From Zingiber officinale (taxonomy: Eukaryota > Streptophyta > Magnoliopsida > Zingiberales > Zingiberaceae): a stretch of 64,000 nt of DNA. Position numbers and translations under genes: made by a program. The notes beneath the pieces were generated by a model, which saw only the letters and a program-made list of their open reading frames with translations, did no database searches and was not told where the DNA came from. This document shows positions 34,995 through 45,998 of this stretch, in pieces; positions within the stretch are counted from its first letter, which is position 1, and every line of letters starts with the position of its first letter. Location of the stretch: assembly GCF_018446385.1 (NCBI RefSeq), contig NW_024589871.1, positions 186,001 to 250,000 on the forward strand, read 5' to 3'.

Positions 34995-35941
34995 CGTGTG
35001 ACTATGTATTTTGATGTTTGGGTAAGAGCTTTTAGTTAGATTTACCCTTGTATTTGATATATCTATTTGAGTTGTGCAAGTTTGCAAGATACACATATGA
35101 CTCAGCTTGATGGTTTCGGATCCGATGAAGGATGGTGCATCTAAGGGACCGTGGACAGACAATAAGGACAAGAGCGAAGGGAAGCATACTTTGAGGCATA
35201 TGTGAAGGATAACATTAGGACAAATCGTGGACTTGAATGCATCCGAGGGACGAGAGCCAAAGGAAGAAAGAAAGAGGTCAAGGCTTCAAGGACGAGTCAA
35301 GTGAGTCGTGAGGGTTCAAGTACTGAGAGATTGTACTCGAGGAGGGAAACCCTAGGTTCTAGGATTTACCAGTCGACTCGGCAGCCAACTGGGAGTGAAC
35401 AGAATGCCTCTGCTCGCTCAGCCAGTGTAGAGCAGTTGACTGGTATTGAGCTTTGGAATGTAACTGTCAAATTTTCACAGAGGGCAGTCGACTGGTACTT
35501 TTACCAGTCGACTAGTAGGAGGGGTTTTCCAACCCATGACCTATATAACAAAGGCTTGAGAGCTTGATTAAGGTTGACGAAATTAGTAGTGGTTAACCTT
35601 AATTAGTAGTCAACAAGTACCTATATAACCAAGTATTATTGTGAGAGTTGTGGTAAGGTTTCTCCACCCACAAGGAGTTACGTAATCTAGCCTGAGGTTT
35701 CCGGGAAGTCATCCATTGACGGATCGAGATCATCCACCTAACGAAGAGCCGTGGAATATGAACTTTATCTCCGAACCACATAAATCGTTGTGTTAGCGGT
35801 TTGGTATACGTTCCTCCTTATTGTTTAACGTTGTTTATTTGTATTTTAGCTGTGCAACTAATAGATGTAGGAAGAGAGAATCATGATTTAAGGGCACCGT
35901 CTATTCAACCCCCTTCTAACCGCTCTATTCGATCCTCAACA

Positions 35942-36110
35942 CATTATACAAATTTAAATTTTTTTATTTTAAAACAAAAGCTCTAACAATAAAAGCAACA
36001 CTTAATTAATCTATTAATTAAACACCTTGTACTAGTATCATTAGACAAATCTAAAATTTTGATTTTTAAAACAACACTTCTAACAATAAAAGCAACACTT
36101 AATTAACCTA
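35942..36110 (+). repeat. Local tandem repeat right of the LTR element
   Basis: Two partial units share TCTAACAATAAAAGCAACAC followed by TTAATTAA, about 105 bp apart. The first unit also matches 30403-30458. It is the pre-insertion sequence of the locus. Confidence 0.6.
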
Positions 36111-36892
36111 TGCGTGTTAATGAGTTAGTTAGGCACGACATCACTTAGAACGACCTATTTAGCATCTATGTTGGATTGAGCATTTATTACAAGATTGGAT
36201 TTCTAGTATATTTTTTATAATAAGTGATGACCTATAATGTAATTGTAGCTAGATTGTGATTACGATTCGGCTACAATTGGTTAGGATGTTTCTCTAGATT
36301 TATCTTCACATCTAAGTTATAATTTGGGTCAAAGTAGGTGGCCGGAGGCCCCTGGAGGCTGCCTCGCTCGGTGCCCGATATGTTAGGACCAAAAGTAGCT
36401 AGAGGGGGGTGAATAGCTCGTCGCGTTCGCTCGGTGCTTGGCGTTGCTCGGCGTTGCTTGTTTCTTCAAGAATATGCAGCGGAGAATACAGAAACAAATA
36501 CAACCACGCTAACACTAGGATTTTACTTGGTATCCACCTCCAAAGGAGGTGACTAATCCAAGGATCCACACCACGCACGCACCCTTCACTATGAAACACT
36601 CCTTTTCGGTAACTACCGAGGGCGGAGAAGCCCTACAAGACTCTCGGTACAAGAAGAAGGAAAGGGAAACAAAATACAAGCACAAAGCTTACAATGAATG
36701 CAGAAAACCCTAACCCTAGCTTCTCTTCTTGCCTTTGATCCGCCTCTTGACTCGGAGAGCTTCCAAGAACCTTCAAGAACTGGCGATCACGAGCTTTGAG
36801 AGTGCTGTGGAGGAGCTGGCGAAGATCTGAGATGAAACGGTGAAGGTATCCCGAAGGAATCGCACGCCAACAGCTATAAACGACGCCAACGG

Positions 36893-37255
36893 TCGAATCC
36901 CAATCGATTGGATTGCTCCCAATCGATCGGGGAGGCTTTGGATCGATCCACGGATCGATCCAGAGCGCCTCTGTGCTCGATCGATCCACGGATCGATCCA
37001 GCGCTTATCGCGCGAAGCAGCAGCGTTCCAATCGATCCACTGATCGATTGGGACCTCTGGATCGATCCACGGATCGATCCAGAGGGGTTCTGTTCGCGGG
37101 GACTCACCGGATCGATCGGCGGATCGATTCAAATATTCTGGATCGATCCACTGATCGATCCGGATCTGCTGGATCGATCCATGGATCAATCCAAAGTTGC
37201 TGGATCAATCCACGGATCAATCCAAACCTGCTGGATCAATCCACGGATCAATCCA
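36893..37255. repeat. Array of about nine bipartite ATCGATCC palindromes
   Basis: Each unit is like GGATCGATCCACGGATCGATCC: two ATCGAT cores facing each other, spaced about 30-45 bp from the next unit. The rightmost units have drifted to ATCAATCC. The same array, rearranged, lies in the other LTR (42640-43010), and a smaller cluster lies at 38750-38935. Confidence 0.85.
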
Positions 37256-37554
37256 AACCTTGGTTTTTGCCCAAAACCAAGTCCAAAGCCCCCTAAACTA
37301 ACATCTAGTCAACCATGACTTGTTGGTACATAAGACCTAGCATCCGGTCACCCTTGACCAACTAGGACTCTCTCACCAAGTGTCTGGTCAATCCCTTTGA
37401 CCCGCTTGGACTTTTCTCTTCTTGCCAAGTATCCGATCAGTCCCTCTGACCTACTTGGACTTTTCTTTCTCGTGCCAAGTATCCGGTCAATCCCTTTGAC
37501 CTACTTGGACTTTCACCAGATGTCTGGTCAACCTTGACCCATCTGGATTTCTCT

Positions 37555-37765
37555 TGCCTGGCTTCACTCACCAGGACTTTCCCAATTGCCTAGCTTCACT
37601 CACTAGATCTTTCACCTGGCTTCACTCACCAGGACTTTCCCAATTGCCTAGCTTCACTCACTAGGTCTTTCACCTGGCTTCACTCACCAGGACTTTCCCA
37701 GTTGCCTAGCTTCACTCACTAGGTCTTTCACCTGGCTTCACTCACCAGGACTTTCCCAGTCAAGT
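37555..37765. repeat. Tandem array, about 61-bp unit, about 3.5 copies
   Basis: Units read CACCTGGCTTCACTCACCAG, then GACTTTCCCAATTGCCTAGC and TTCACTCACTAGGTCTTT. It is duplicated in the other LTR at about 43315-43525. Confidence 0.85.
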
Positions 37766-38749
37766 ATCCGGTCATCCTTGACCTACTTGACTCTTCTTCA
37801 ATCAACTTTGCATTGTCAAACATCGAAACCCAAACCAAGACTCAAGCTTGGTCAACCAGGTCAACCTTGACCTAAGGGATGTTGCACCAACAATCTCCCC
37901 CTTTTTGATGTTTGACAATACCAACACTATCACTTACAATACCACATGTAAGTTAGGCTAATCCCATAGCCTAAACCTTCTTCATGCCACTAGGTAATGA
38001 ATACATAAGTTAAGCCCTTCATTCTCCCCCTAAGAGGGCAAACTCCCTCTAGGTAATGAAAGCCTAACTTACTCCCTTTCATTCTCCCCCTATTGGCACA
38101 CATCAAATCATCTTTGAGCACACATCAACCCGTGCCTCAATTTTGGGCACTCTTCAACAAATGCCCCATTGTTGAAAACTCTCCCCCTGAAGAGTTGCTC
38201 ATCGTTGTTCACAACTTCACTCGTTGTGACCAACACGATAATGAAGGTCTCATACCCTTCATTAACCTTAACCCTACATTCTCCCCCAATGTAGGCAAAT
38301 GCCCATCCTTGAGCATTATCCACTTGAAAACACTTTAACAATGAGGATATCCACTCCCCATTAAAGTTCAAATGCTCAACCTTGAGCATGTTCTTAACGG
38401 AAGGTTGACCACCTTCCAAGGTTCATGAAAAATAATTTTCATGTCTTTAAAGAGTCCCTCCCCCTAAAGACATGGTGGTAACTTCTGTCATTGCACCAAC
38501 AATGACTTGGAATTCCTAAACCTTTAGGAAACCCAAATTTAGAAGTTTTGAGGTTCAAATATTCAAAATTTGAAACAAACCTCAACCTAAACTTCAACGA
38601 AGTCTTCCTTAACCATTCCATCCTTGTTTTCAACACGAAAACACCCTTATATTGTATACAAATGTATTTTAGGGGTTTGGAATGGTTGCATAGACTAACC
38701 ATGGTTCAAAGATGCTGAAATCAGGCCTTCCCAGCCAAAATCAGCAACT

Positions 38750-38935
38750 TGGATCGATTGGAGTTGGGATCCAATCGATTGAACCTTTCTGAATCGATCC
38801 ACTGATCGATTCAGACTACCTGGATCGATCGGCTGATCGATCCAGCGAGCTTCTGCTCGCGGGAGACTTGCCTCCTGAATCGATCCACGGATCGATTCAG
38901 GCACTCCAATCGATCCATGGATCGATCGGAGCTTT
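38750..38935. repeat. Internal cluster of ATCGAT palindromes
   Basis: About five units of the type GATCGATCCACTGATCGATTC, like those in the LTRs, placed in the long untranslated stretch after the gag-like frame. Confidence 0.75.
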
Positions 38936-40240
38936 GATAGTTGCTGAATTTCAAAATCAGCCAACTTCAGAAACCCCTAGAAAATTCTATAAAAATCCAA
39001 AAATCATGAAATTTCGTGTAGGCATTATTTAGGGCATATACTATCAAGGAAAAATAGTTTTCTATGAAAATACTTCATATTTTCAAAGATTGACACAAAC
39101 TTGAAAACTCGCAAAAACTTTAGTGTTTTCTTCAAGTTTGTGTCTAACTATTCAATGGTGATTACTATCAAAAGTTAGCCTTCACCAAGGTTTTCCAAAA
39201 CATTTTAAAAACCTTTTAAAACCAATATCCCATCATGTTCCTTGGGCTTAATGCACATGACTTGTACATTAGCTTTCCCAATGATGGGAAAACACATAAC
39301 TATGTGTTTTGATGAACCTAAAACTCAAAAGAATGCACTAAATCAACATCTTGAGCTTTGTTCATCATCCTAACATCTCACTTGTATCTAATGTGCACTA
39401 ATCACATACAAGTCACCTTATAGTCTTTGTGAGATGTAGATTTTGGTTTTTGCCCTAATCTAGGGATCATGCATATCTATCTAGGCATTTTAGAAATATT
39501 AGACATCCACCTAGGATGTCACTTGTCAATAAGTGTTGTTAAATGCCATTTGTCCTTAATTACAAGGAATTAAATTTAACGCATGATTATGTTATGGCAT
39601 ACATCAAAATAAAATAATTTTCAAAAGAAAAATATTCTATAACTACATGATGTATGAATGTCATGACATGGTATTTTTGGATTTTTCATAATAAAACATG
39701 AATGCAAAACTAGACATGATGTCATGGCATATGATGGGCAAACAATCATGGCAAGATTTAGCATAAATAAAATATACCTAGATTAACTATCTAAGTATCC
39801 TTAAAGTCTTAGCTAGACTTACAACTTAAACCTAGATTGCCCTAAAGTGCTTCAAGAGAATGCCAAAGCCTAAATTGGCATTTCTAATTTCCTTGATTTA
39901 ATGTATGTCAATTGAAAATAAACATGTCCTCAAATGTTGACATATTCCATTTTTTTTTTTTTTAAGAGTGATTACATAAATCAAGACCCGGATTGCCTTA
40001 AATTTCCAAGAGAATACCAAAATCTCAACTTGGTATTTCTCAAAGTTTTCCCAATTTGTGCCATTTTAAGATAAAATCCATTTTTCACCATTAGACACAT
40101 TTTACTCTTTCAAGGAGTAATCAATAGGTCCATTTCATTTTCAAAGGTTAACTAAAACCTTGAAAATGCTCCTTGAGTGTCAATTTCCTCAAAGTTGGGT
40201 TAACTACCCTTCTAATCGGAGTTGACACTCTCTAACCCAT

Positions 40241-42019
40241 CTATGGGGTAGAGAAGATGCTCCTAGGAACCCAACACCTATTGGTGCTCCTTGGATGCTC
40301 TAGGTACTCACTAAGGATAACTTCCCTAGATACCTTCCTAGTGACCTTGTTGGGCTTCTTAGAAGCCTTGGTCACATTTTCTAGGTCAACTCTAGGGATA
40401 GCCTCCCTTGTGACCTTGTTAGTGACTTTCTTAGACTTCTTAGAAGTCTTAGTCACTTTGGTTGCAAAGATACTTCTAGAGATATCTTCCCTTGTATCTT
40501 TGACTTGACCTCTAGACTTAGGGTTTGTTCCATAGCTATATGGAACCCTATGATAACTAGGCACATCCTTTTTAGCTTTGGGTTTGTATCCCAAACCTCT
40601 ATAGCCATTGGATGACCTTTGTGCTCCTAGCCCTAGGTATTGCTCATTTTGCCCTTTAAGGATATTCTCCATCCTTTTTAGGGTCTTTTCTAGTTTGTCA
40701 AGTCTTGACCTCAAGACTTGATTTTCTATCATTAAATCCTTAGGTTTTGGTCCATGAGCATTTTTGATCTTGGGCATGTGTCTATTTTCCTTAGTGTTCC
40801 CGCCCAAGTGTCTATCTACCTTCCTAACCTTAGGTTGGGTAGTTTTGGCATGTAAGGCCACATGTTTTTCCTTAAAGCCCTCATGCTTTCTATTCTTATG
40901 GTAAATTGCATTAAAATGATAAAAGTTAGAACTATCATGCTTTTCACCATAATGTAAGGGGGTAGGCTCAATAAAAGATACCTTCTTCTTTACCTTGGAG
41001 GCTCTCCCTTGACTAGTGCCTCCTTGAGCCTTGACCACCTTCTTCCCCTTGGGGCATTGACTTCGGTAATGCCCTTTTTGATTGCAAGAGAAGCATATAA
41101 TATGCTCCTTGCTCTTCTTTGTGTTGGGGATGATCTCCTTGGGCTTCGCCTTGCCCTTTTGTGCCACTTGGCCCTTCTTCTTGGCCAATTTAGGGCACTT
41201 GCTCTTGTAGTGCCCATGTTCCCTACACTCAAAGCATATAATATGATTTTTATTTTTAATTGAAATATTTATACCTTTTCTTGTAGGGGTGGCATCTTTT
41301 CCTTTGGATCCGGAGGTAGAAGCTTCCTCTTGATCCGATCTTGATTCTCCTCCATTTGATTTTTCTTGACTCGTGGAGGTAGAAGCTTCTTCTTCTTCTT
41401 GATCCGGCGTCACCAAGGATTGCTCCCCCTCAATCCTAAAGGTGGAGGCTTCATCATCTTGAATATGAAACAAGGAGTATGCTCCCTCCTTGTTCCCTTC
41501 GTTGCACTCCCTTGAAGATGAAGCTTCTTCTTGGACTTCTTCTTCGGAGGTTGAGCATCTCTCAACCTCGGAGTCCTCCTCTTGGTCTTGCTCCAAAGAG
41601 TCACCCTCTCTGGATTCTTCTTGCTCTTGTGCAGTGGAGGGGATCTCTTCATGAAGCTTGGCCAATTTACTCCATAATTCCTTTGCATCTTCAAATTCTC
41701 CAATTTTGCAAAGGATGGTGCTTGGCAATAAATTGACCAAAAGCTTGGTCACTTTGTCATTGGCCTCGCACCTTTGGACTTGCTCTTGGCTCCACTTGCT
41801 CCTCTTGAGAACTTTGCCCTTTGAGTTTGTTGGAGTCTTGAAGCCTTCCATAAGAGCAAACCATTGCTCTATCTCCATCATAAGAAAATTTTCGATTCTT
41901 GATTTCCAAGAATCGAAGCTCGTGGAAGTGTATGGTGGAGCCACTCTTGTGTCGAATCCGAGCCCATCTCGGAATTCCATTGTAGAAGTTGAGCTTTTGA
42001 ATTTCTTTGACTTTGACAA
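40241..42019 (-). CDS. Gag-like protein of the young Copia-type element
   Basis: One frame of 592 codons. The N-terminal 130 residues fit the gag domain of Copia-type elements (FDSWKSRIENFLMMEIEQW, DAKELWSKLAKLHEEIP). An acidic Glu/Ser-rich linker follows. Two CCHC zinc knuckles, CFECREHGHYKSKC and CFSCNQKGHYRSQC, lie about 50 residues apart near the middle. A Lys-rich tail with a short coiled-coil-like stretch closes it. There is no protease, integrase or polymerase after it. The family's gag packages element RNA in cytoplasmic particles. The frame starts soon after the primer site, as expected. It is an element fossil of recent age, not a host gene. Confidence 0.85.
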   Translation of the reverse strand: MSKSKKFKSSTSTMEFRDGLGFDTRVAPPYTSTSFDSWKSRIENFLMMEIEQWFALMEGFKTPTNSKGKVLKRSKWSQEQVQRCEANDKVTKLLVNLLPSTILCKIGEFEDAKELWSKLAKLHEEIPSTAQEQEESREGDSLEQDQEEDSEVERCSTSEEEVQEEASSSRECNEGNKEGAYSLFHIQDDEASTFRIEGEQSLVTPDQEEEEASTSTSQEKSNGGESRSDQEEASTSGSKGKDATPTRKGINISIKNKNHIICFECREHGHYKSKCPKLAKKKGQVAQKGKAKPKEIIPNTKKSKEHIICFSCNQKGHYRSQCPKGKKVVKAQGGTSQGRASKVKKKVSFIEPTPLHYGEKHDSSNFYHFNAIYHKNRKHEGFKEKHVALHAKTTQPKVRKVDRHLGGNTKENRHMPKIKNAHGPKPKDLMIENQVLRSRLDKLEKTLKRMENILKGQNEQYLGLGAQRSSNGYRGLGYKPKAKKDVPSYHRVPYSYGTNPKSRGQVKDTREDISRSIFATKVTKTSKKSKKVTNKVTREAIPRVDLENVTKASKKPNKVTRKVSREVILSEYLEHPRSTNRCWVPRSIFSTP

Positions 42020-42114
42020 TTTTGCTTCAACTTCTTCACCCTCTAGCTCTTCTTGTTATGCTTGACCCTTCCGGCGATGATTCCGGTGAAGAGCGGCCTC
42101 GCTCTGATACCACT

Positions 42115-43654
42115 TGTTAGGACCAAAAGTAGCTAGAGGGGGGGTGAATAGCTCGTCGCGTTCGCTCGGTGCTTGGCGTTGCTCGGCGTTGCTTGTTTCT
42201 TCAAGAATATGCAGCGGAGAATACAGAAACAAATACAACCACGCTAACACTAGGATTTTACTTGGTATCCACCTCCAAAGGAGGTGACTAATCCAAGGAT
42301 CCACACCACGCACGCACCCTCCACTATGAAACACTCCTTTTCGGTAACTACCGAGGGCGGAGAAGCCCTACAAGACTCTCGGTACAAGAAGAAGGAAAGG
42401 GAAACAAAATACAAGCACAAAGCTTACAATGAATGCAGAAAACCCTAACCCTAGCTTCTCTTCTTGCCTTTGATCCGCCTCTTGACTCGGAGAGCTTCCA
42501 AGAACCTTCAAGAACTGGCGATCACGAGCTTTGAGAGTGCTGTGGAGGAGCTGGCGAAGATCTGAGATGAAACGGTGAAGGTATCCCGAAGGAATCGCAC
42601 GCCAACAGCTATAAACGACGCCAACGGTCGAATCCCAATCGATTGGATTGCTCCCAATCGATCGGGGAGGCTTTGGATCGATCCACGAATCGATCCAGAG
42701 CGCCTCTGTGCTCTGGAAACATGCCTGGATCGATCCACGGATCGATCCAGCGCTTATCGCGCGAAGCAGCAGCGTTCCAATCGATCCACTGATCGATTGG
42801 GACCTCTGGATCGATCCACGGATCGATCCAGAGGGGTTCTGTTCGCGGGGACTCACCGGATCGATCGGCGGATCGCTGGATCGATCCACCGATCGATCCG
42901 AATCTGCTGGATCGATCCATGGATCAATCCAAAGTTGTTGGATCAATCCACGGATCAATCCAAACCTGCTGGATCAATCCACGGATCAATCCAAACCTTG
43001 GATCCAAAATCAATCCAAACCTTGGTTTTTGCCCAAAACCAAGTCCAAAGCCCCCTAAACCAACATCTAGTCAACCATGACTTGTTGGTACATAAGACCT
43101 AGCATCCGGTCACCCTTGACCAACTAGGACTCTCTCACCAAGTGTCTGGTCAATCCCTTTGACCCACTTGGACTTTTCTCTTCTTGCCAAGTATCCGATC
43201 AGTCCCTCTGACCTACTTGGACTTTTCTTTCTCGTGCCAAGTATCCGGTCAATCCCTTTGACCTACTTGGACTCTCACCAGATGTCTGGTCAACCTTGAC
43301 CCATCTGGATTTCTCTTGCCTGGCTTCACTCACCAGGACTTTCCCAATTGCCTAGCTTCACTCACTAGATCTTTCACCTGGCTTCACTCACCAGGACTTT
43401 CCCAATTGCCTAGCTTCACTCACTAGGTCTTTCACCTGGCTTCACTCACCAGGACTTTCCCAGTTGCCTAGCTTCACTCACTAGGTCTTTCACCTGGCTT
43501 CACTCACCAGGACTTTCCCAGTCAAGTATCCGGTCATCCTTGACCTACTTGACTCTTCTTCAATCAACTTTGCATTGTCAAACATCGAAACCCAAACCAA
43601 GACTCAAGCTTGGTCAACCAGGTCAACCTTGACCTAAGGGATGTTGCACCAACA
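42115..43654 (-). repeat. LTR (5' LTR in element orientation)
   Basis: The partner of 36381-37892. It differs mainly by rearrangement inside the palindrome array (42640-43010) and is otherwise nearly identical. Confidence 0.9.
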
Positions 43655-43659
43655 CGATA

Positions 43660-43985
43660 GTCCGGGCACCTATCCATCGGTGCCCGATGGGAAGGTAAAC
43701 TCAGGGAGGGATCATAAATAATTGTGGTCAAATTACGACTATGGTCCGATACAATTACATTATAGATTATCCCCTGATTAAAAAATACACCAGAGAATCC
43801 TGGCTAATGTATTATGCCTATAACAATATTTATATAATTATAATATTACATATTTATTTTAATTAGTTAATTTAAGAGTAAATTGGAGAAAAATATCTAA
43901 ATACAACTTTAACTTTCCATGTAGTCCCTATCTCAAAAAGAATTTTATTTTCATTCCATACATGCAAAGTTTTATTTGTTTTAAC
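43660..43985. other. Intergenic DNA, nothing recognised
   Basis: AT-rich flank of the LTR element without frames. Confidence 0.45.
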
Positions 43986-43989
43986 TCTC

Positions 43990-44790
43990 TCAGGTAAATA
44001 TAATTACCTAATTGCTCCTTATATTTTTTAGATACAAAAAGTACAAAAATAAGTATAATTTCTCTTAAATTTAGCACTTTAAACTAGAATCGAGTATATT
44101 TTCTAACAAATTGAGCACGATTTTTTCCCGCTTAATATAATTCTTCATAAATTAAGTATCATTTAAAGAAAATCTAGTATATTTTCCATCCAATTGAATA
44201 CTATTTAAAGATAATATAGTATATTTTTTCATCCAATTGAGGTGGACAAAAGAGTCGGACATAATTTAATAGAAAATATACTAGATTATCTTTAAATAGT
44301 ATTAATTTAGGAGGAATTATATTAAGTGAGAAAAAAAATCATACTGATAGAAAATATACTCAATTCTAATTTAAAATGCCAAATTTAAGAGGAAATATAC
44401 TTATTTTTGGACTTTTTATGAACACGATTTTTTTCTCACTTAATATAATTTCTCCTAAATTTAGCATTATTTAAAGAGAATCTAATATATTTTCTATTCA
44501 ATTGAGCACGATTTTTTTTCCACTTAATATATTTTCTCCCATCATTTAAAAAAAATATAGTATATTTTTCATCCAATTGAGTACTATTTAAAGAAAATCT
44601 AGTACATTTTTCATTCAATTAAAATGAAAAAAATTATTTTTGGACTTTTCATTAGCACGTTTTTTTTTTCAACTTAATATAATTTCTCCTAAATTTAGCA
44701 CCATTTAAAGAAAATCTAGTGTATTTTTCATCTAATTGAGGCGGGAAAAAAATCATACCCAATTTGATAAAAATATATTAGATTATAGTT
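43990..44790. repeat. AT-rich array with direct and inverted units
   Basis: A unit of about 100 bp (ATTTAAAGAAAATCTAGTAT, ATTTTCCATCCAATTGAGCA, then a T-run and ACTTAATATAATTTCTCC) occurs repeatedly head to tail. At about 44235-44405 the same text appears reversed (GGAGGAATTATATTAAGTGAG, AGAAAATATACTAGATTAT). The RNA could fold into long hairpins. Confidence 0.7.
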
Positions 44791-44793
44791 TAA

Positions 44794-45750
44794 TGTGCTT
44801 GATCCTGTCCAAAAGTCGATGAGATGGAAAGCTAGGGATGTGGCGCTCCCGCTGACCGCCTGTAGACTTCACTCCGACCTGCAGCACAGATTACGTAATT
44901 GCCGAGCTAGGGAAGGGGTGTTCAGCGTTGGCCCTCCGACCGACGATGAAGTAGAAGACGGAGCAACAAGAATAAACATTAGCGAGAGCAGTGTCTATCG
45001 CATATTGCGTACCTCCGCCGATGCTTGGACCTCCTTTATATAGAGCTCCTGTAGCGCGCGTGTATGCTTCCCAAGGTGAGCACACTTTTTAAAGTTTTAC
45101 CTGAAAAGACTTGTCAGTAAAGTATCTCTGCTACAATACTTAACAGGCCGAGCATATTTCTGAAGTGATAGTGGAAACTTCCGCCATACGATCTTTTGGT
45201 TGTCCATGCCCGGTGTCAGCGGTAATAATTCCCAAAAGGATGTCAATGGCTAACAGAGGGGAGTATGTTGTTAGGCCGAGCGGGTTGGCCACTTGGCCGG
45301 AGCCTTATTGTTCCTGTGTCCCGTCTGCTTTGCTGTAACTACGCTGCTCTTCTGTCTCGTCCGTTCAGCTGAAACTCCCCTGTGCTTGTGTCACGTCCGC
45401 TCGGCTGAAGTTCCGCTCTGCCAATGTCGAGTTCTGCTGCCTGATCGAGCAGGGTAGTCGCTTGGCCGAAGTTCCGCTTTGCCAATATCGAGTCCTGCTG
45501 CTTGGCCGAGCGAGGTAGCCGCTCGGCCGGACTTCTACACATCGTCTCCTCCTCCATCCGACGTCCTCTACTCCATTGAGCGTCGATCGTTTGACACCTT
45601 GTCGTGTTGAAGGCGATATCGGATTGGGACCTTCTCTACCCGATCGGGGCATACTTGTTTGACCGACCGATATTATCTGCGCGTTGACCGTCTTAACTTT
45701 GGTCTCCACAATGACCACTATCCTTCGCAGGGTGGAGTCCCTCCTTATCA
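44794..45750 (-). mobile_element. LTR-like repeat, copy 3 of 3 (most complete)
   Basis: It runs from TGTGCTTGATCCTGTCC to CTCCCTCCTTATCA, so on the minus strand it starts TGATAAGGAGGG and ends in CA. CTCGGCCGAG-type words and a TTTATATAG stretch match the other two copies. No clear target-site duplication. A non-coding solo-LTR-like fossil. Confidence 0.55.
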
Positions 45751-45998
45751 CTGTATTAATGTTTAATTTAAGAGAAATTATACGTATTTTTTAGACTTTT
45801 TATATTAAAAATATAAGAGATAATTAAATAAATTAATATTCATTATATTTAATTAGAATATAAAAATATTGTATTTTAATAATAAGGACTATTTGTAAAG
45901 TTTAAATTATAATTACCAACTGCATGTAAATTTTTCCTTAATTTAAACCAAATACTTCCTCTCCAATCAAAACAAAAGTCCCAGGCCTTCAGCCAAAA

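Larger units (their letters stand above)
30459..35941 (+). mobile_element. Old non-autonomous Copia-type LTR element, with a nested solo LTR
   Basis: The 5' LTR is 30459-31439 and the 3' LTR runs 33933-35941 with a later insertion at 33961-34994. Without it the LTRs are 981 and about 970 bp. The 5-bp target-site duplication CATTA lies at 30454-30458 and 35942-35946. A degraded initiator Met-tRNA primer site (AGTGGTAAACATAG) follows the 5' LTR, and a purine tract (AAAAAAGGGAGAGAT) precedes the 3' LTR. The 2.5 kb interior has only gag-like remnants with one CCHC zinc knuckle (near 32190) and no pol. The LTRs differ at many sites, so it is an old insertion. It is broken, with several breaks in gag. 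Confidence 0.82.
36381..37892 (-). repeat. LTR (3' LTR in element orientation)
   Basis: It holds the palindrome array at 36893-37255 and a tandem array at 37555-37765. It ends next to the purine tract. Confidence 0.9.
36381..43654 (-). mobile_element. Young non-autonomous Copia-type LTR element, 7.3 kb
   Basis: The LTRs are 36381-37892 (1512 bp) and 42115-43654 (1540 bp), starting TGTTAGGACC and ending TGCACCAACA on the plus strand. The 5-bp duplication CGATA flanks it (36376-36380 and 43655-43659). Read on the minus strand, a primer site TGGTATCAGAGC (initiator Met-tRNA) follows the 5' LTR and a purine tract AAAAAGGGGGAGAT precedes the 3' LTR. The interior carries one long gag-like frame and about 2.3 kb with no frame; protease, integrase and reverse transcriptase are absent. 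By eye the LTRs differ by roughly ten base changes plus a few indels in repeats, suggesting insertion within about the last half million years. It looks structurally whole but cannot move without help. Confidence 0.92.

Noticed and set aside
36893-37255. Possible CRISPR-like array
   Set aside because: Units are palindromic, unevenly spaced, with non-unique spacers, inside an LTR of a plant element.
36908-37318. Asp/Arg/Ser-rich frames on both strands (also 42575-43102)
   Set aside because: They arise from the ATCGATCC palindrome array in the LTRs, whose spacing keeps frames open; no protein family.
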